Below, piece after piece: positions 8,937 to 17,430 of a DNA stretch of 64,000 nt. The notes under the pieces are model-generated. The model did no database searches. It had not been told where the DNA came from and worked only from the letters and a program-made list of their open reading frames with translations. The stretch comes from Arthrobacter sp. PsM3. GTDB taxonomy: Bacteria; Actinomycetota; Actinomycetes; Actinomycetales; Micrococcaceae. The stretch covers positions 91,999-155,998 of the forward strand of contig NZ_JARUXE010000005.1 in the NCBI RefSeq assembly GCF_030433895.1. The letters run 5' to 3'. The stretch's first letter is position 1. The number at the start of each line of letters is the position of its first letter. Made by a program: the position numbers and the translations under genes.

Positions 8937-10133
8937 TTGAACCAGAACGCTAACATCCCCGTCATCCTCGGCGGCGCCCGGACACCCTTCGGACGCTTCC
9001 GCGGCGGCCTCATGCCCTTCTCCTCCACCGAACTGGGCGCCCACGCCATCCGCGCCGCGCTGGCCCGCGCCGGCGTCGCCCCCGAACAGATCGACGCCGT
9101 CATCGTCGGCCAGGTCATCCAGGCGGGGGCAGGACAAGGCCCCGCGCGGCAGGCCAGCCTGGCCGCCGGAATCGGCTGGGACGTGCCCACCGTGACCATC
9201 AACAAGCTCTGCCTCTCCGGCCTGACCGCCGTGATTGACGCAGCCCGGATGATCCGTGCGGGGGAAGCCGACTTCATCGTTGCGGCCGGCCAGGAGTCCA
9301 TGACCAACGCACCTCACCTGGTTCCCGGCCTCCGGGCTGGCGTCGTTATCGGGGATGCGCCGATGCTGGACTCGCTGAACCGGGACGGGCTGCAGGATCC
9401 GGTCAGCGGCCAGCTGATGGGCGAGGCCACGGATGCCGGGAACGCCGAACGCGGCATCACCCGGGCCGAGCAGGACGCCGTCGCAGCCCGGTCCCACCAG
9501 CGGGCCGAAGCGGCACGCGCCGCCGGCGTGTACGCCGAGGAAATCGCCCCGATCGACGTTCCCCAGCGCAAGGGGCCCGCACTGACGCTCGAGCACGACG
9601 AGGGTATCCGCCCGGGGACCACCGCCGAATCCCTGGCACAGCTCCGTCCCGCGTTCTCAAAGGACGCCACGGCGACCATTACCGCAGGATCCTCCTCCCC
9701 GCTCTCCGATGGTGCCGCCGCCCTGGTGATCGCCAGCAAAGCGGCAGCCGAAGCGGCTGGGCTCGAATGGATCGCCGAAATCGGCGCCCACGGCCAGACT
9801 GCGGGACCCGACGGCTCACTGCATTCCCAACCCGCCCGCGCCATTGAACTCGCCCTCAAGCGGGAGGGCCTCACCGCGCAGGACCTTGATCTCGTCGAGA
9901 TCAACGAAGCCTTCGCGTCCGTGCTCATCCAGTCCGCCAAGGACCTGGGCATCGAGCCGGAGGACATCAACGCCGAGGGTGGCGCCATCGCCCTCGGGCA
10001 TCCGGTAGGGGCTTCGGGCGCGCGCCTGGTCCTGCACCAGGCCCTGGCGCTGAAGCGCCGGGGCGGAGGCACCGGCGTCGTCGCCCTCTGCGGCGGCGGC
10101 GGCCAGGGCGACGCCCTGATCCTGAAGGCATGA
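8937..10133 (+). CDS. Acetyl-CoA C-acetyltransferase (thiolase)
   Basis: Thiolase of 398 residues from the chosen start, catalysing CoA-dependent cleavage of beta-ketoacyl-CoA. The nucleophilic cysteine is in NKLCLSGL. The C-terminal signatures are NEAFAS, GGAIALGHPVGASGAR and the CGGGGQG active-site loop. I chose TTG at 8937: AAAGGA lies 5 bases upstream and the protein then begins NQNANIPVILGGARTPFG, as thiolases do. A GTG at 8898 overlapping the previous stop is the alternative. With the neighbouring dehydrogenase and ligase it forms a beta-oxidation-type unit. Confidence 0.93.
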   Translation: MNQNANIPVILGGARTPFGRFRGGLMPFSSTELGAHAIRAALARAGVAPEQIDAVIVGQVIQAGAGQGPARQASLAAGIGWDVPTVTINKLCLSGLTAVIDAARMIRAGEADFIVAAGQESMTNAPHLVPGLRAGVVIGDAPMLDSLNRDGLQDPVSGQLMGEATDAGNAERGITRAEQDAVAARSHQRAEAARAAGVYAEEIAPIDVPQRKGPALTLEHDEGIRPGTTAESLAQLRPAFSKDATATITAGSSSPLSDGAAALVIASKAAAEAAGLEWIAEIGAHGQTAGPDGSLHSQPARAIELALKREGLTAQDLDLVEINEAFASVLIQSAKDLGIEPEDINAEGGAIALGHPVGASGARLVLHQALALKRRGGGTGVVALCGGGGQGDALILKA

Positions 10134-11719
10134 CCATCCCTACGAAGAAGCGGGCCATGAATACCAACAATCCCGAAGAGGGCTTCGGCACCATCTCCGT
10201 CGCAGCCATCCTGGCCGAGTCGGCTCGAAGGACCCCGGACCGCACCGCGCTGATCGTCGGTGAGGAGGAAACCAGCTACGGCGACCTCTGGCGTGAGACC
10301 CGCGCCTACGCCGGGGCGCTGCGGGCGCGCGGCATCGGCGCCGGCGATGCCGTTGCCGTGCTGATCCCCAATGTTGCGGACTTCGCCCGCGTCTATTTCG
10401 CGGTCCTGTCGCTGGGAGCCGTTGTGGTTCCGGTGCACGCCCTGCTCAAGGCGCGCGAAATCGAGTACGTGCTCCAGGACAGCGGGGCCACGATGCTGAT
10501 CTGCGCCGCTCCGCTCCTGAAGGAAGGCGCTGCCGGTGCCGCCGCAACCGGGACCGATCTCCTGACTGTGATGGCGCCCGACGACGGCGGGCTGCCGCGG
10601 CTCGAAGCCGAGGCCGCCGCGGCCGAGCCAATCCGCACGTACGTCCCGTGCCGGCCCTCGGACACCGCCACCATCCTGTACACCTCCGGCACCACCGGCA
10701 AACCCAAGGGCGCCCTCGGCACCCACTTCGCCCTGGTGGAACAGACTTCCGTCATTCTGACGTCCGTCATGGACTTCCAGCCGGGCGACGTCCTCTTCGG
10801 CGGGCTGCCGCTCTTCCACACCTTCGGCCAGACAGTTGTTCTCAACGCGGGGCTGCGGGCGGGCGCCACGATCGTCATGATGCCCCGCTTCAGCGGCGAG
10901 GGCGCCCTGCAGTTGATGGCCCGGCACAACGTCAACATCTTCCTCGGGGTGCCGACCATGTATGTGGCGCTCATCGAGGCGGCCAAGGCCACTGAGGTCC
11001 GCCCGGCGGCCCTCCGCTACGGCATCTCCGGCGGCGCGTCCCTCCCGCTGGCCGTGATGGACAAGTTCCGCGATGTCTTCGGGGTGGAAATCCACGAGGG
11101 CTACGGCCTGACCGAAACCTCCCCGGTTGCCGCGTTCAACCACGTCGGCACCCCGCCGCGGCCCGGCACCATCGGGGTCGCCATTTGGGGCGTTGACATC
11201 GAAATTGCCCGCGCCGAAACGGTCGAGAGCATCGAGCTGCTGCCCCCGGGCGAGCTGGGCGAGCTTGTCATCCGCGGACACCTACTGATGAAGGGCTACC
11301 TCAACCGGCCGGAGGCCACGGCCGAGGCGATCGTCGACGGCTGGTTCCGCACCGGGGACCTCGGCACGAAGGACGGCGACGGCTACCTGAGAATCGTTGA
11401 CCGCAAAAAGGACATGATCATCCGAAACGGCTACAACGTCTACCCCCGCGAGGTCGAGGAAATCCTCCTGACCCACCCGGAGGTGGTCAGCGCCGCCGTC
11501 TACGGAATCCCGCACGACGTCCACGGCCAGGAAGTTGCGGCCGCCATCGTGCTCGACGCGGGAGCCACCGCCACCGCGGCCGAGCTGATGGAATTCGCCA
11601 GCGCCCAGCTCGCCGCGTACAAGTATCCGCGCGTCATCAGGCTGCTCTCGGAGCTCCCCCTCGGGCCCAGCGGAAAAATCCTCAAGCGAAACCTGGCCAC
11701 CGAGCCCGTCGGATCCTGA
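10130..11719 (+). CDS. Long/medium-chain acyl-CoA synthetase (AMP-dependent ligase)
   Basis: A 529-residue ANL-superfamily enzyme that activates a carboxylic acid to its CoA thioester via an acyl-adenylate. The AMP-binding P-loop is YTSGTTGKPKG and the core motif is GYGLTETSP. The C-terminal hinge and catalytic lysine region shows DRKKDMIIRNGYNVYPREVE and GPSGKILKR. The first ATG overlaps the thiolase stop (ATGA); an ATG at 10157 is also possible. The preferred acid is unknown. It supplies the substrate for the dehydrogenase and thiolase of the same operon. Confidence 0.92.
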   Translation: MTIPTKKRAMNTNNPEEGFGTISVAAILAESARRTPDRTALIVGEEETSYGDLWRETRAYAGALRARGIGAGDAVAVLIPNVADFARVYFAVLSLGAVVVPVHALLKAREIEYVLQDSGATMLICAAPLLKEGAAGAAATGTDLLTVMAPDDGGLPRLEAEAAAAEPIRTYVPCRPSDTATILYTSGTTGKPKGALGTHFALVEQTSVILTSVMDFQPGDVLFGGLPLFHTFGQTVVLNAGLRAGATIVMMPRFSGEGALQLMARHNVNIFLGVPTMYVALIEAAKATEVRPAALRYGISGGASLPLAVMDKFRDVFGVEIHEGYGLTETSPVAAFNHVGTPPRPGTIGVAIWGVDIEIARAETVESIELLPPGELGELVIRGHLLMKGYLNRPEATAEAIVDGWFRTGDLGTKDGDGYLRIVDRKKDMIIRNGYNVYPREVEEILLTHPEVVSAAVYGIPHDVHGQEVAAAIVLDAGATATAAELMEFASAQLAAYKYPRVIRLLSELPLGPSGKILKRNLATEPVGS

Positions 11720-11801
11720 AGGCCGGCGCCGACCCTACCCCCTACCGAAACGCCGGACGGACGCTTAGTGTCGAGGCAGCCAACGTAGGGGGATATGCGT
11801 G

Positions 11802-12311
11802 ATGGAGAAGACAACCAGCCCAAGCCGGACCGGGGCGTTGCCGGCCTCTCGTACCGGTCCGATCCTTTCCATCGTCGCCGCCCTGGCCGGGCCCCTGTGC
11901 GTTATCTTCCTGACCGGATATTTGACCATCCAGCTGCAGCTATCAGAGGTGGGCGCTCCGCTTCTGGATTTCAGCGCGCGTCCGATCCTCGCTGGGGGTG
12001 AATGGGTGCCGTACCTAGTGCGGGCCGCATTCGTGCTCCTTGCCGTGGCCGTGGTTCTGGGATACCGGGTGGCGGCGCGCACTGGGGCGGCGCGGGTTGT
12101 GACTCTCACTGTCCTGATCGCGGCTGTCTTCGCAGGTGCCAACACTCTTCGGCCTGTCCCGATGGATGGGGAGCCGCAGCCGATCGCCCTGTTCAGTCTC
12201 ATCAACGGCGCTACCTCACCGTTCACCCTGGCACTGATCGGAGCAGTCATCGCCGACCTGATCTCCATCCGCCGCCGAAACCGGCTAGGCCCGGATGAAT
12301 CCGCTATCTAA
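11802..12311 (+). CDS. Small integral membrane protein of unknown function
   Basis: About 169 residues with four hydrophobic helices (roughly 20-42, 65-90, 95-118 and 130-155) and a charged C-terminal tail. I do not recognise a named family; DUF6069-like proteins have a similar layout. GTG at 11799 and ATG at 11802 are both served by GGGGGA at 11787-11792. It is a single gene, convergent with the GPP34-type gene downstream. Confidence 0.65.
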   Translation: MEKTTSPSRTGALPASRTGPILSIVAALAGPLCVIFLTGYLTIQLQLSEVGAPLLDFSARPILAGGEWVPYLVRAAFVLLAVAVVLGYRVAARTGAARVVTLTVLIAAVFAGANTLRPVPMDGEPQPIALFSLINGATSPFTLALIGAVIADLISIRRRNRLGPDESAI

Positions 12312-12357
12312 TCCGGGCCCCGTCCTTTCCCGAGACAGGGCGGGTTTTCAGGTGGCA

Positions 12358-13134
12358 TCAAAGGGTTGCTGCTTCTTCCTGCGCCAGTCTGATCATTCGA
12401 AGTTCGTCCTCCACCGCGCGGGTGGGCCAATAGTCCTTCGACAACTCTCCGGCCCGGGTTCGATCTGCTGCCGTGAACAGCTTGCCGAGCAGCCCGGCGG
12501 CATGGAGCAGGGCGATCAGCGCCGTGGTCCTGTCATCGGGCGCCGTGGATACCGGAGCCTTGGCAACAGGCGCAATGGTGCCAGGCGCAATGGTGTCAGG
12601 CGCATTGGTGTCAGGCGTCTGGGCATCGGGCACCTCGGCAACGGGCGCCTGGGCATCGCTCTTCGCGGGATCCGGTGCCGCACCGCTGAGTGCCGCCTGG
12701 AGCTTTTCCAGTAGCGCAGCTTTTGGGCCGTGATCCTTCTCCGGGTACCGCGTGGACTTGAACAGACCAAGGTGTTTTTCGCCAACAGGTTCCACGATGC
12801 CCCGTGCCGCCATCCCCTCGTAGACACGCTGCACTTCGGCGCGGCCCTCCAGCATGGAGACCCACCGCTTGGGAGTGTGGGGCCGCGATTTGCCACGGAT
12901 AAGTTCCAGCTCGCGCTGGAAGTCCGTTGGCGGGGCGGCGCCGGTAGCCCTGACGTGCTTCCCCTGCAGCCCGATCGCACCAAGCAGCTCCAACTCGGCC
13001 AGTATTGCCCCTGCCAAAGTGGTCCTGAGCGCGAACACCGGCACTTCAGGTGTGCCGTCTTTGTCGTTTGTTGCCAAGAGCAGGAAAGCCTGGGGAAGGC
13101 TCAGGTCCGCCGCCTTAGTTGTTTCAGCATCCAT
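12358..13134 (-). CDS. GPP34-family phosphoprotein with pentapeptide-repeat linker
   Basis: A protein of 258 residues from the chosen start MDAETTKAADLSLPQAFLLLA. It resembles the bacterial members of the Golgi phosphoprotein 3 (GPP34) family: a helical domain with the early LLLATND motif, GKHV and the WVSMLEGR region, then a C-terminal helix after DDRTTALIALLHAAGLL. In eukaryotes the fold binds phosphatidylinositol 4-phosphate; the bacterial role is unknown. The two halves are joined by eight copies of a five-residue repeat ending in proline (see separate entry). An in-frame ATG 33 bases upstream (13167) is less likely. Confidence 0.78.
   Translation of the reverse strand: MDAETTKAADLSLPQAFLLLATNDKDGTPEVPVFALRTTLAGAILAELELLGAIGLQGKHVRATGAAPPTDFQRELELIRGKSRPHTPKRWVSMLEGRAEVQRVYEGMAARGIVEPVGEKHLGLFKSTRYPEKDHGPKAALLEKLQAALSGAAPDPAKSDAQAPVAEVPDAQTPDTNAPDTIAPGTIAPVAKAPVSTAPDDRTTALIALLHAAGLLGKLFTAADRTRAGELSKDYWPTRAVEDELRMIRLAQEEAATL
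12538..12657 (-). repeat. Eight 15-base tandem repeats encoding X-[ATS]-X-[AVT]-Pro pentapeptides
   Basis: Inside the GPP34 gene, eight consecutive 15-base units encode DAQAP, VAEVP, DAQTP, DTNAP, DTIAP, GTIAP, VAKAP and VSTAP. Every unit ends in proline and usually has Ala, Thr or Ser at position 2. The DNA units are imperfect, so the array is diverging. The peptide would be an extended, flexible linker. Copy number is probably variable between strains by slippage. Confidence 0.9.
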
Positions 13135-13200
13135 ACGATCATGGTGGCCCAGTTGCGCCGCCACCACAACGGGTCTCGACCGACCGCAGCTGATCAGCCG

Positions 13201-13816
13201 GCTGCCACCGGCGATCTCGGCGGGCGGATCCTGCGGAATCTGGTCGCTTCGGGGGCCACGGTCCGGGTCCTGACACGGCCGGCGACCAGCACGGAGCGGA
13301 TTACACAGCTACGCGCCGAGGGCGCCGAAGTGATCCAGACGGGTTACGACGACCCGACCGGCCTCCGACGAGCCTGCACGGGGGTGGACTGCGTGGTATC
13401 CGGCCCCGAAACAACCGGAACTTGCAGCTCCGCAGAGACTTCGCACAGAGTCTGGACGCCACCGAAATCCGGGCCACGTCGATCCTCAACGGCGCCTTCA
13501 CTGACATGCTTTCCGGGCAGGCGCCCATGATCCTGTGCTCCCGGCACTGCGTGCCCTTCTGGTCCGACCCCGACCAGGTGCTCGACTTCACCACCAAGGA
13601 CGACACGGCCACCTACACCGCCGCCGCAGCCCTCGACGAGCGGGCGCCCCGCGTCCTCAGATCGCCGGGGCCTTCCCGCCCTGGCAGGGCATGCAGTATT
13701 TCGCCAGCATGTTCAGCGGGGACGCGAACCTGCACCACATCAACAACGACCGGTACGGCAGCCGGAAGTGGACCACCGCCCGGGACCTCCTGGAGCAGCA
13801 CCGGCAGCAGAGCTGA
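13201..13816 (+). pseudogene. Broken NmrA-like NAD(P)-binding (SDR-type epimerase) gene
   Basis: Three reading frames are needed to follow one protein. Frame one gives ATGDLGGRILRNLVASG and VRVLTRP to about 13400 (the Rossmann start, with the usual N-terminal strand missing). A second frame gives SILNGAFTDMLSGQAP and DFTTKDDTATYTAAAALDE to about 13660. A third gives GAFPPWQGMQYFASMF and the C-terminus to 13816. At least two frameshifts and an internal deletion are present, and no start codon precedes the first segment. The parent would be an NmrA/SDR-a5-type quinone or NADPH sensor protein. Confidence 0.8.
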
Positions 13817-13885
13817 CTGCACAGGACGGCACAGCACAGCACACTACGGTCAGGTGCTCCCGGCCAGGTTCGGTAAGGTCGGATC

Positions 13886-14803
13886 ATGATCGAATCTGCG
13901 GCCGTGCCGGCGCTGGCGTCCTATCACTGGCTTGGCATCCCGATTGCCGCTGCCGGCGCGGTCCTGCTCGCGCTCGGAACCCTGCTTCAGCACAAAAGCA
14001 TCGAAGACCAGGGTGCGGCACCCGGGCGAGCCGCTGGAAGCATGGGCGGAGGACGCCTCCAGGCCCTCCTGCGTAAACCAGTATGGCTGGGCGGGACAGC
14101 CCTGCTCGCTGTGGCGATACTCCTGCAGCTGACGAGCCTGCGTTTCTCCCCCCTGATCGTCGTGCAGCCCATCGGCGCGGTCGCCCTGGTGGTAACCACC
14201 CTGGCCACCGCCCGGACGACCCGCAGGTCCCCGGGTCGCCGGGCGCTGGCGGCCGTGGCCTTATGTGTCGGCGGAGTGGGTGCGTTCGTTGCCATCGCAG
14301 CTGTGTCCGCTCAGGACGTTGAGGTCAGCGACCGGCACCTCATCACGATTCTGGCCCTCCTGGGCGTCGTCCTCGCCGCACTCGGCACGGGTTTCGGTCT
14401 CTGGCGGCACCGATGGGGCGCCATCGTCTTTACCAGCGGCGCCGGGATCCTGTTCGGCTTCGTCGCGGCCCTGGCCAAGACCGTCATCGCCCGGTTGTTC
14501 CAGGGCGACTTCGAATGGCTGTCCTTAACCTGCCTGGCGGGGCTGGTCATTGCCGCACTGTCCGGAACGTTCCTGGTCCAGAACGCGCACACCCGGGGCA
14601 CACCCGAACTCGTCGTCGCCGGGCTGACAGTCATCGATCCCCTCGTTGCCGTAACCATCGGCATCACCATCCTCGGAGAGGCCGACACCGCCCCGCTACT
14701 GGCAATCGTCGCCTTCATCCTGGCTGGCGCAATAGCGGTCGCCGGAGTCCTCCTCCTCGCCACAGTGAAAAGGTCCCTGGCCACAACGCCGGCCCTGGGC
14801 TGA
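13886..14803 (+). CDS. DMT-superfamily transporter
   Basis: A 305-residue membrane protein with about nine to ten helices in the EamA/DMT arrangement (two similar halves). A short cytosolic insertion follows the first helix (HKSIEDQG and a Gly/Arg-rich stretch). Sequences such as LRFSPLIVVQPIGAVALVVTT and DPLVAVTIGITILGE are typical of actinobacterial DMT permeases. The substrate is unknown. It stands alone after the broken NmrA-like gene and converges with the cupin gene. Confidence 0.8.
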   Translation: MIESAAVPALASYHWLGIPIAAAGAVLLALGTLLQHKSIEDQGAAPGRAAGSMGGGRLQALLRKPVWLGGTALLAVAILLQLTSLRFSPLIVVQPIGAVALVVTTLATARTTRRSPGRRALAAVALCVGGVGAFVAIAAVSAQDVEVSDRHLITILALLGVVLAALGTGFGLWRHRWGAIVFTSGAGILFGFVAALAKTVIARLFQGDFEWLSLTCLAGLVIAALSGTFLVQNAHTRGTPELVVAGLTVIDPLVAVTIGITILGEADTAPLLAIVAFILAGAIAVAGVLLLATVKRSLATTPALG

Positions 14804-14832
14804 CGGATCTGGCGACGCCGACCGCGCTCTTT

Positions 14833-15177
14833 CTACTCTTGCCTGACTATGTCGACCGAGATCTCCAACGCCGGAACCGTTCCTCTGTTCTCAAGCCAGT
14901 GGGTGGTGTCCCTGTCCTCGGGCCAGCCCACCCCCGGCCCATAGTCCTTCGCGACCCCGTTCCGGTGGTCAGTGATCGTCCCTTGCAGGATGTAGACGAT
15001 GCCTGGCCGGTCCTTATGGTCGTGGATCGGGCCGTAGACGCCTCCCGGCTCGATGGTAACCATGCGCATTCGAAGCTGGCGCCCTGCCATGCCCTCGATC
15101 TCAGGGCCAAGGTCAACCGTGGAAAGTAGCTCCGCGGTAACGCCATTGGTTTCAGGTTCCGCGTGGTCGTTGCTCAT
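14833..15177 (-). CDS. Cupin-domain protein
   Basis: A 114-residue single cupin. Motif 1 carries metal ligands in GPIHDHKDRPGIVYILQG (two His in HDH, then Glu replaced or shifted), and motif 2 is THWLENRG. I chose ATG 15177 because AGAGGAGA lies just upstream; the frame further upstream is arginine-rich and not cupin-like. Small cupins of this type bind a metal and often act on small hydroxy or keto acids, or as sensors. No neighbour explains its role. Confidence 0.82.
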   Translation of the reverse strand: MSNDHAEPETNGVTAELLSTVDLGPEIEGMAGRQLRMRMVTIEPGGVYGPIHDHKDRPGIVYILQGTITDHRNGVAKDYGPGVGWPEDRDTTHWLENRGTVPALEISVDIVRQE

Positions 15178-15415
15178 CGTGCTCTCCTCTGTGTACTTCC
15201 AGGGGCTACGTTCGACGTTCAACCCAGGACGAGCTGATATCCGGATTGAACCGTCCGATTTATAGTCATGGAACCATACCCTCCTGCGGGCTGCGAGGGC
15301 CAAGGAGCGTCTGAATGCGTTTGATCCAGGTCAGGAGCCTGTCGACCGCCGGCGAACATAAGTACACTCCCTACTGTGGCGGCGACTGGAGGCCGCCGGG
15401 ACAAGGAGCCATGAG

Positions 15416-15753
15416 ATGACGCGGTACCTGATTTCATTCGATGACGGCGCAATGACCTTTCCCGCGGAGGATCTGCCCGACGTGGCGAAAGCGGCACACG
15501 CAGTGGTGTGGTCCAGGAGGCCACGGACGCCGGCGTGTGGGTATTCGGCGGCGGGCTAAAGGACCACCGGGAGGGGAGCATTGTGGCCACCGACGGGACG
15601 GTCACCCACGGCCCGTACCCGGAGAGCAAGGCGCACCTGGGCGGATTCTCCGTCGTCGACGCGCCCTTCCGCGACGAGGCATTGAAGTGGGCTGCCAAGA
15701 TCGCCGTCGCCTGCCGCTGCGCGCAAGAGGTCCGCGAGTTCGTGCCCGGCTGA
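15416..15753 (+). pseudogene. Frameshifted YciI-family gene
   Basis: The N-terminal part (start ATG 15416, MTRYLISFDDGAM, a typical YciI/YCII start) is in one frame up to about 15505. The rest (EATDAGVWVFGGG and onward to VREFVPG) is in another. The switch lies in a GTGGTGTGG stretch and corresponds to a 2-base insertion, so slippage of a TG unit is likely. Without it the gene would encode an intact protein of about 110 residues. A sequencing error cannot be excluded. YCII proteins are small ferredoxin-like-fold proteins, some with hydrolase activity. Confidence 0.75.
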
Positions 15754-15807
15754 AGACCCATACACAGCGGGCGCGTCCACTCGACGTCGGCCATCTCTGA
15801 CCAAAGC

Positions 15808-15872
15808 GGCCCCGCCGGGAGGCAGGCGGGCGCGTCCCCCGGCAGTTCCGGGGTCAACGCGCCGGCGGGGCC
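15808..15872. terminator. Large GC-rich inverted repeat between the YciI pseudogene and the epoxide-hydrolase-like gene
   Basis: GGCCCCGCCGG at 15808-15818 is exactly complementary to CCGGCGGGGCC at 15862-15872, with a 43-base GC-rich middle. It could act as a terminator for the upstream gene or as an RNA structure just ahead of the hydrolase start at 15884. There is no U-tract, so the terminator assignment is weak. Confidence 0.4.
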
Positions 15873-15883
15873 ACAATGGCGGT

Positions 15884-16777
15884 ATGAGCTTTACATCCTT
15901 CGGCCGCATCGAAACCCCCGTCCTGGACATCGGATACGAGTCCGCGGGCGATCCGGGCGGGACCCCGGTCATCCTCCTGCACGGTTTCCCGTACGACGTT
16001 CGAACCTTTGACGACGTCGCTCCGATCCTCGCCGGCCAGGGCGCCTTCGTGCTCGCGCCGTATCTTCGCGGCTTCGGTCCGACGCGCTTCCTCGATCACA
16101 CGACGATCCGCTCCGGACAACAAGCTGCCCTCGGGCAGGATCTCCTCGACTTCATGGATGCCCTCAACATCGAGCAGGCAGTCGTGGCGGGCTACGACTG
16201 GGGCGGCCGGGCGGCGTGCATTGTGGCGGCACTGGAACCCGGACGCGTCACCGGGCTCGTCTCGGTCGGCGGCTACAACATGCACAACCTGGCACGCTCC
16301 GGCGAGCCTGCCGTCCCGGAATGGGAGCGAAGCTACTGGTACCAGTACTACTTCCACTCCGAGCGGGGGCGCCGCGGGCTGGAGCAAAACCGTGACGGAC
16401 TGTGCGAACTGCTTTGGCGCACCTGGTCGCCCGGCTGGGTCGGCGCGCAGCAATCGTTTCCCGCCAGCGCCCCGAGCCTGCACAACCCGGACTTCGTCGA
16501 CGTCGTCATCCACTCCTACCGCCACCGGTACGGACTGGCCGACGGCGACCCGCGGTACCAGCGGTTCGAGGACCTGATCGCCCTGGAACCTCGGATCACC
16601 GTCCCCACGGTGGTGCTCGAAAGCGGGGAGGACGGCGTCGGCGGCCCCCCGGCGATGGCAGGCAGAAACCACTTCACCGGCCCCTACAGCCAAATCGTCC
16701 TGCCGGGTATCGGACACAACGTTCCGCAGGAGAATCCGGACGCGTTCGCACAAGCGGTACTGAGTCTGTTCGACTAG
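15884..16777 (+). CDS. Alpha/beta hydrolase, epoxide-hydrolase-like
   Basis: A 297-residue alpha/beta-hydrolase-fold enzyme. The nucleophile elbow is GYDWGGRA with aspartate, as in epoxide hydrolases and haloalkane dehalogenases rather than esterases. The oxyanion motif is HGFP. The C-terminal catalytic histidine is in GIGHNVPQE and the acid is probably the Glu/Asp in LESGEDGV. An aromatic cap segment (WERSYWYQYYFHSERG) could supply tyrosine proton donors. The substrate is unknown. It is a single gene. Confidence 0.88.
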   Translation: MSFTSFGRIETPVLDIGYESAGDPGGTPVILLHGFPYDVRTFDDVAPILAGQGAFVLAPYLRGFGPTRFLDHTTIRSGQQAALGQDLLDFMDALNIEQAVVAGYDWGGRAACIVAALEPGRVTGLVSVGGYNMHNLARSGEPAVPEWERSYWYQYYFHSERGRRGLEQNRDGLCELLWRTWSPGWVGAQQSFPASAPSLHNPDFVDVVIHSYRHRYGLADGDPRYQRFEDLIALEPRITVPTVVLESGEDGVGGPPAMAGRNHFTGPYSQIVLPGIGHNVPQENPDAFAQAVLSLFD

Positions 16778-16813
16778 GTGCTTCGCCGCGGTCCGCTAAC
16801 AGGCGCCAGAGAC

Positions 16814-17356
16814 CTAGTCCGGCGACCGGTGAAGGACAAAGATGCCGCCGTATGCGGGCTGGTCCGATCGCTGCCGATCACTGTCGGTGTATTCGCTCAG
16901 CACAGCGTAAACGCGCGTGGTGAGGTCCTCAGCGTCTGCCTTGGAGAGGTGCAGCACGAAGCGTGAGAGGCTGGCGAGCGCATCCGGGCCTGCTTCGGTC
17001 AGCTCTTCCCGGAACGCCTCGACCGGTGCCAGCGGACCGTCCGGGCCGGCTTCACGCAGTGCGGCGTCCAGGTTCCAGGACCGCCCCGTGGAGCGATACG
17101 GCTTCTCCAGCGCACCGCTCTCTCCCGTGCGGACCTCCGCGGGTTCCAGGAATCCGGTGGAGAGCAATTGCCGCACGTGGTAGAGCATTGTCCCCGGATC
17201 CTGGCCCAGCCGGTCGGCGAGCTGCTTGTTGGTCAGTTCGTGGAGCCCGCACAGGCGCAGGATCCTCAAGCGCAGCGGATGGGCCAACGCCTTAATTTCG
17301 AGGGCGCTTGCGGCGGGCTTTTTCCCGTTCGCACTCGTCTGCTCTGCGTCCGTCAT
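16814..17356 (-). CDS. ArsR-family winged-helix regulator
   Basis: A 180-residue regulator with an N-terminal ArsR-type winged helix (LEIKALAHPLRLRILRLC, then HELTNKQLADRL and MLYHVRQLLSTGFL). A longer C-terminal helical part follows that lacks the Cys/His clusters of metal-sensing ArsR proteins, so it probably responds to an organic ligand. It is transcribed divergently from an MFS efflux-type gene and shares a 74-base intergenic region with it that contains a perfect dyad (17384-17402). The natural reading is a repressor of itself and of the transporter. Confidence 0.88.
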   Translation of the reverse strand: MTDAEQTSANGKKPAASALEIKALAHPLRLRILRLCGLHELTNKQLADRLGQDPGTMLYHVRQLLSTGFLEPAEVRTGESGALEKPYRSTGRSWNLDAALREAGPDGPLAPVEAFREELTEAGPDALASLSRFVLHLSKADAEDLTTRVYAVLSEYTDSDRQRSDQPAYGGIFVLHRSPD

Positions 17357-17383
17357 CTACCCATCCTACAAACCGATGTACTG

Positions 17384-17402
17384 AATTCAACCCCCTTGAA
17401 TT
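17384..17402. promoter_or_regulatory. Perfect 7-5-7 dyad, probable ArsR-family operator
   Basis: AATTCAA, CCCCC spacer, TTGAATT, lying between the divergent ArsR and MFS genes and AT-rich compared with its surroundings. Its position fits a single operator controlling both promoters. This is inferred from symmetry and location only. Confidence 0.6.
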
Positions 17403-17430
17403 TTATCAATCAATGGGGAATGGTTCAGCT

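Noticed and set aside
9314..11281. 655-codon open frame opposite the thiolase and CoA ligase genes
   Set aside because: Runs antisense across two complete enzymes and their junction; no recognisable domain.
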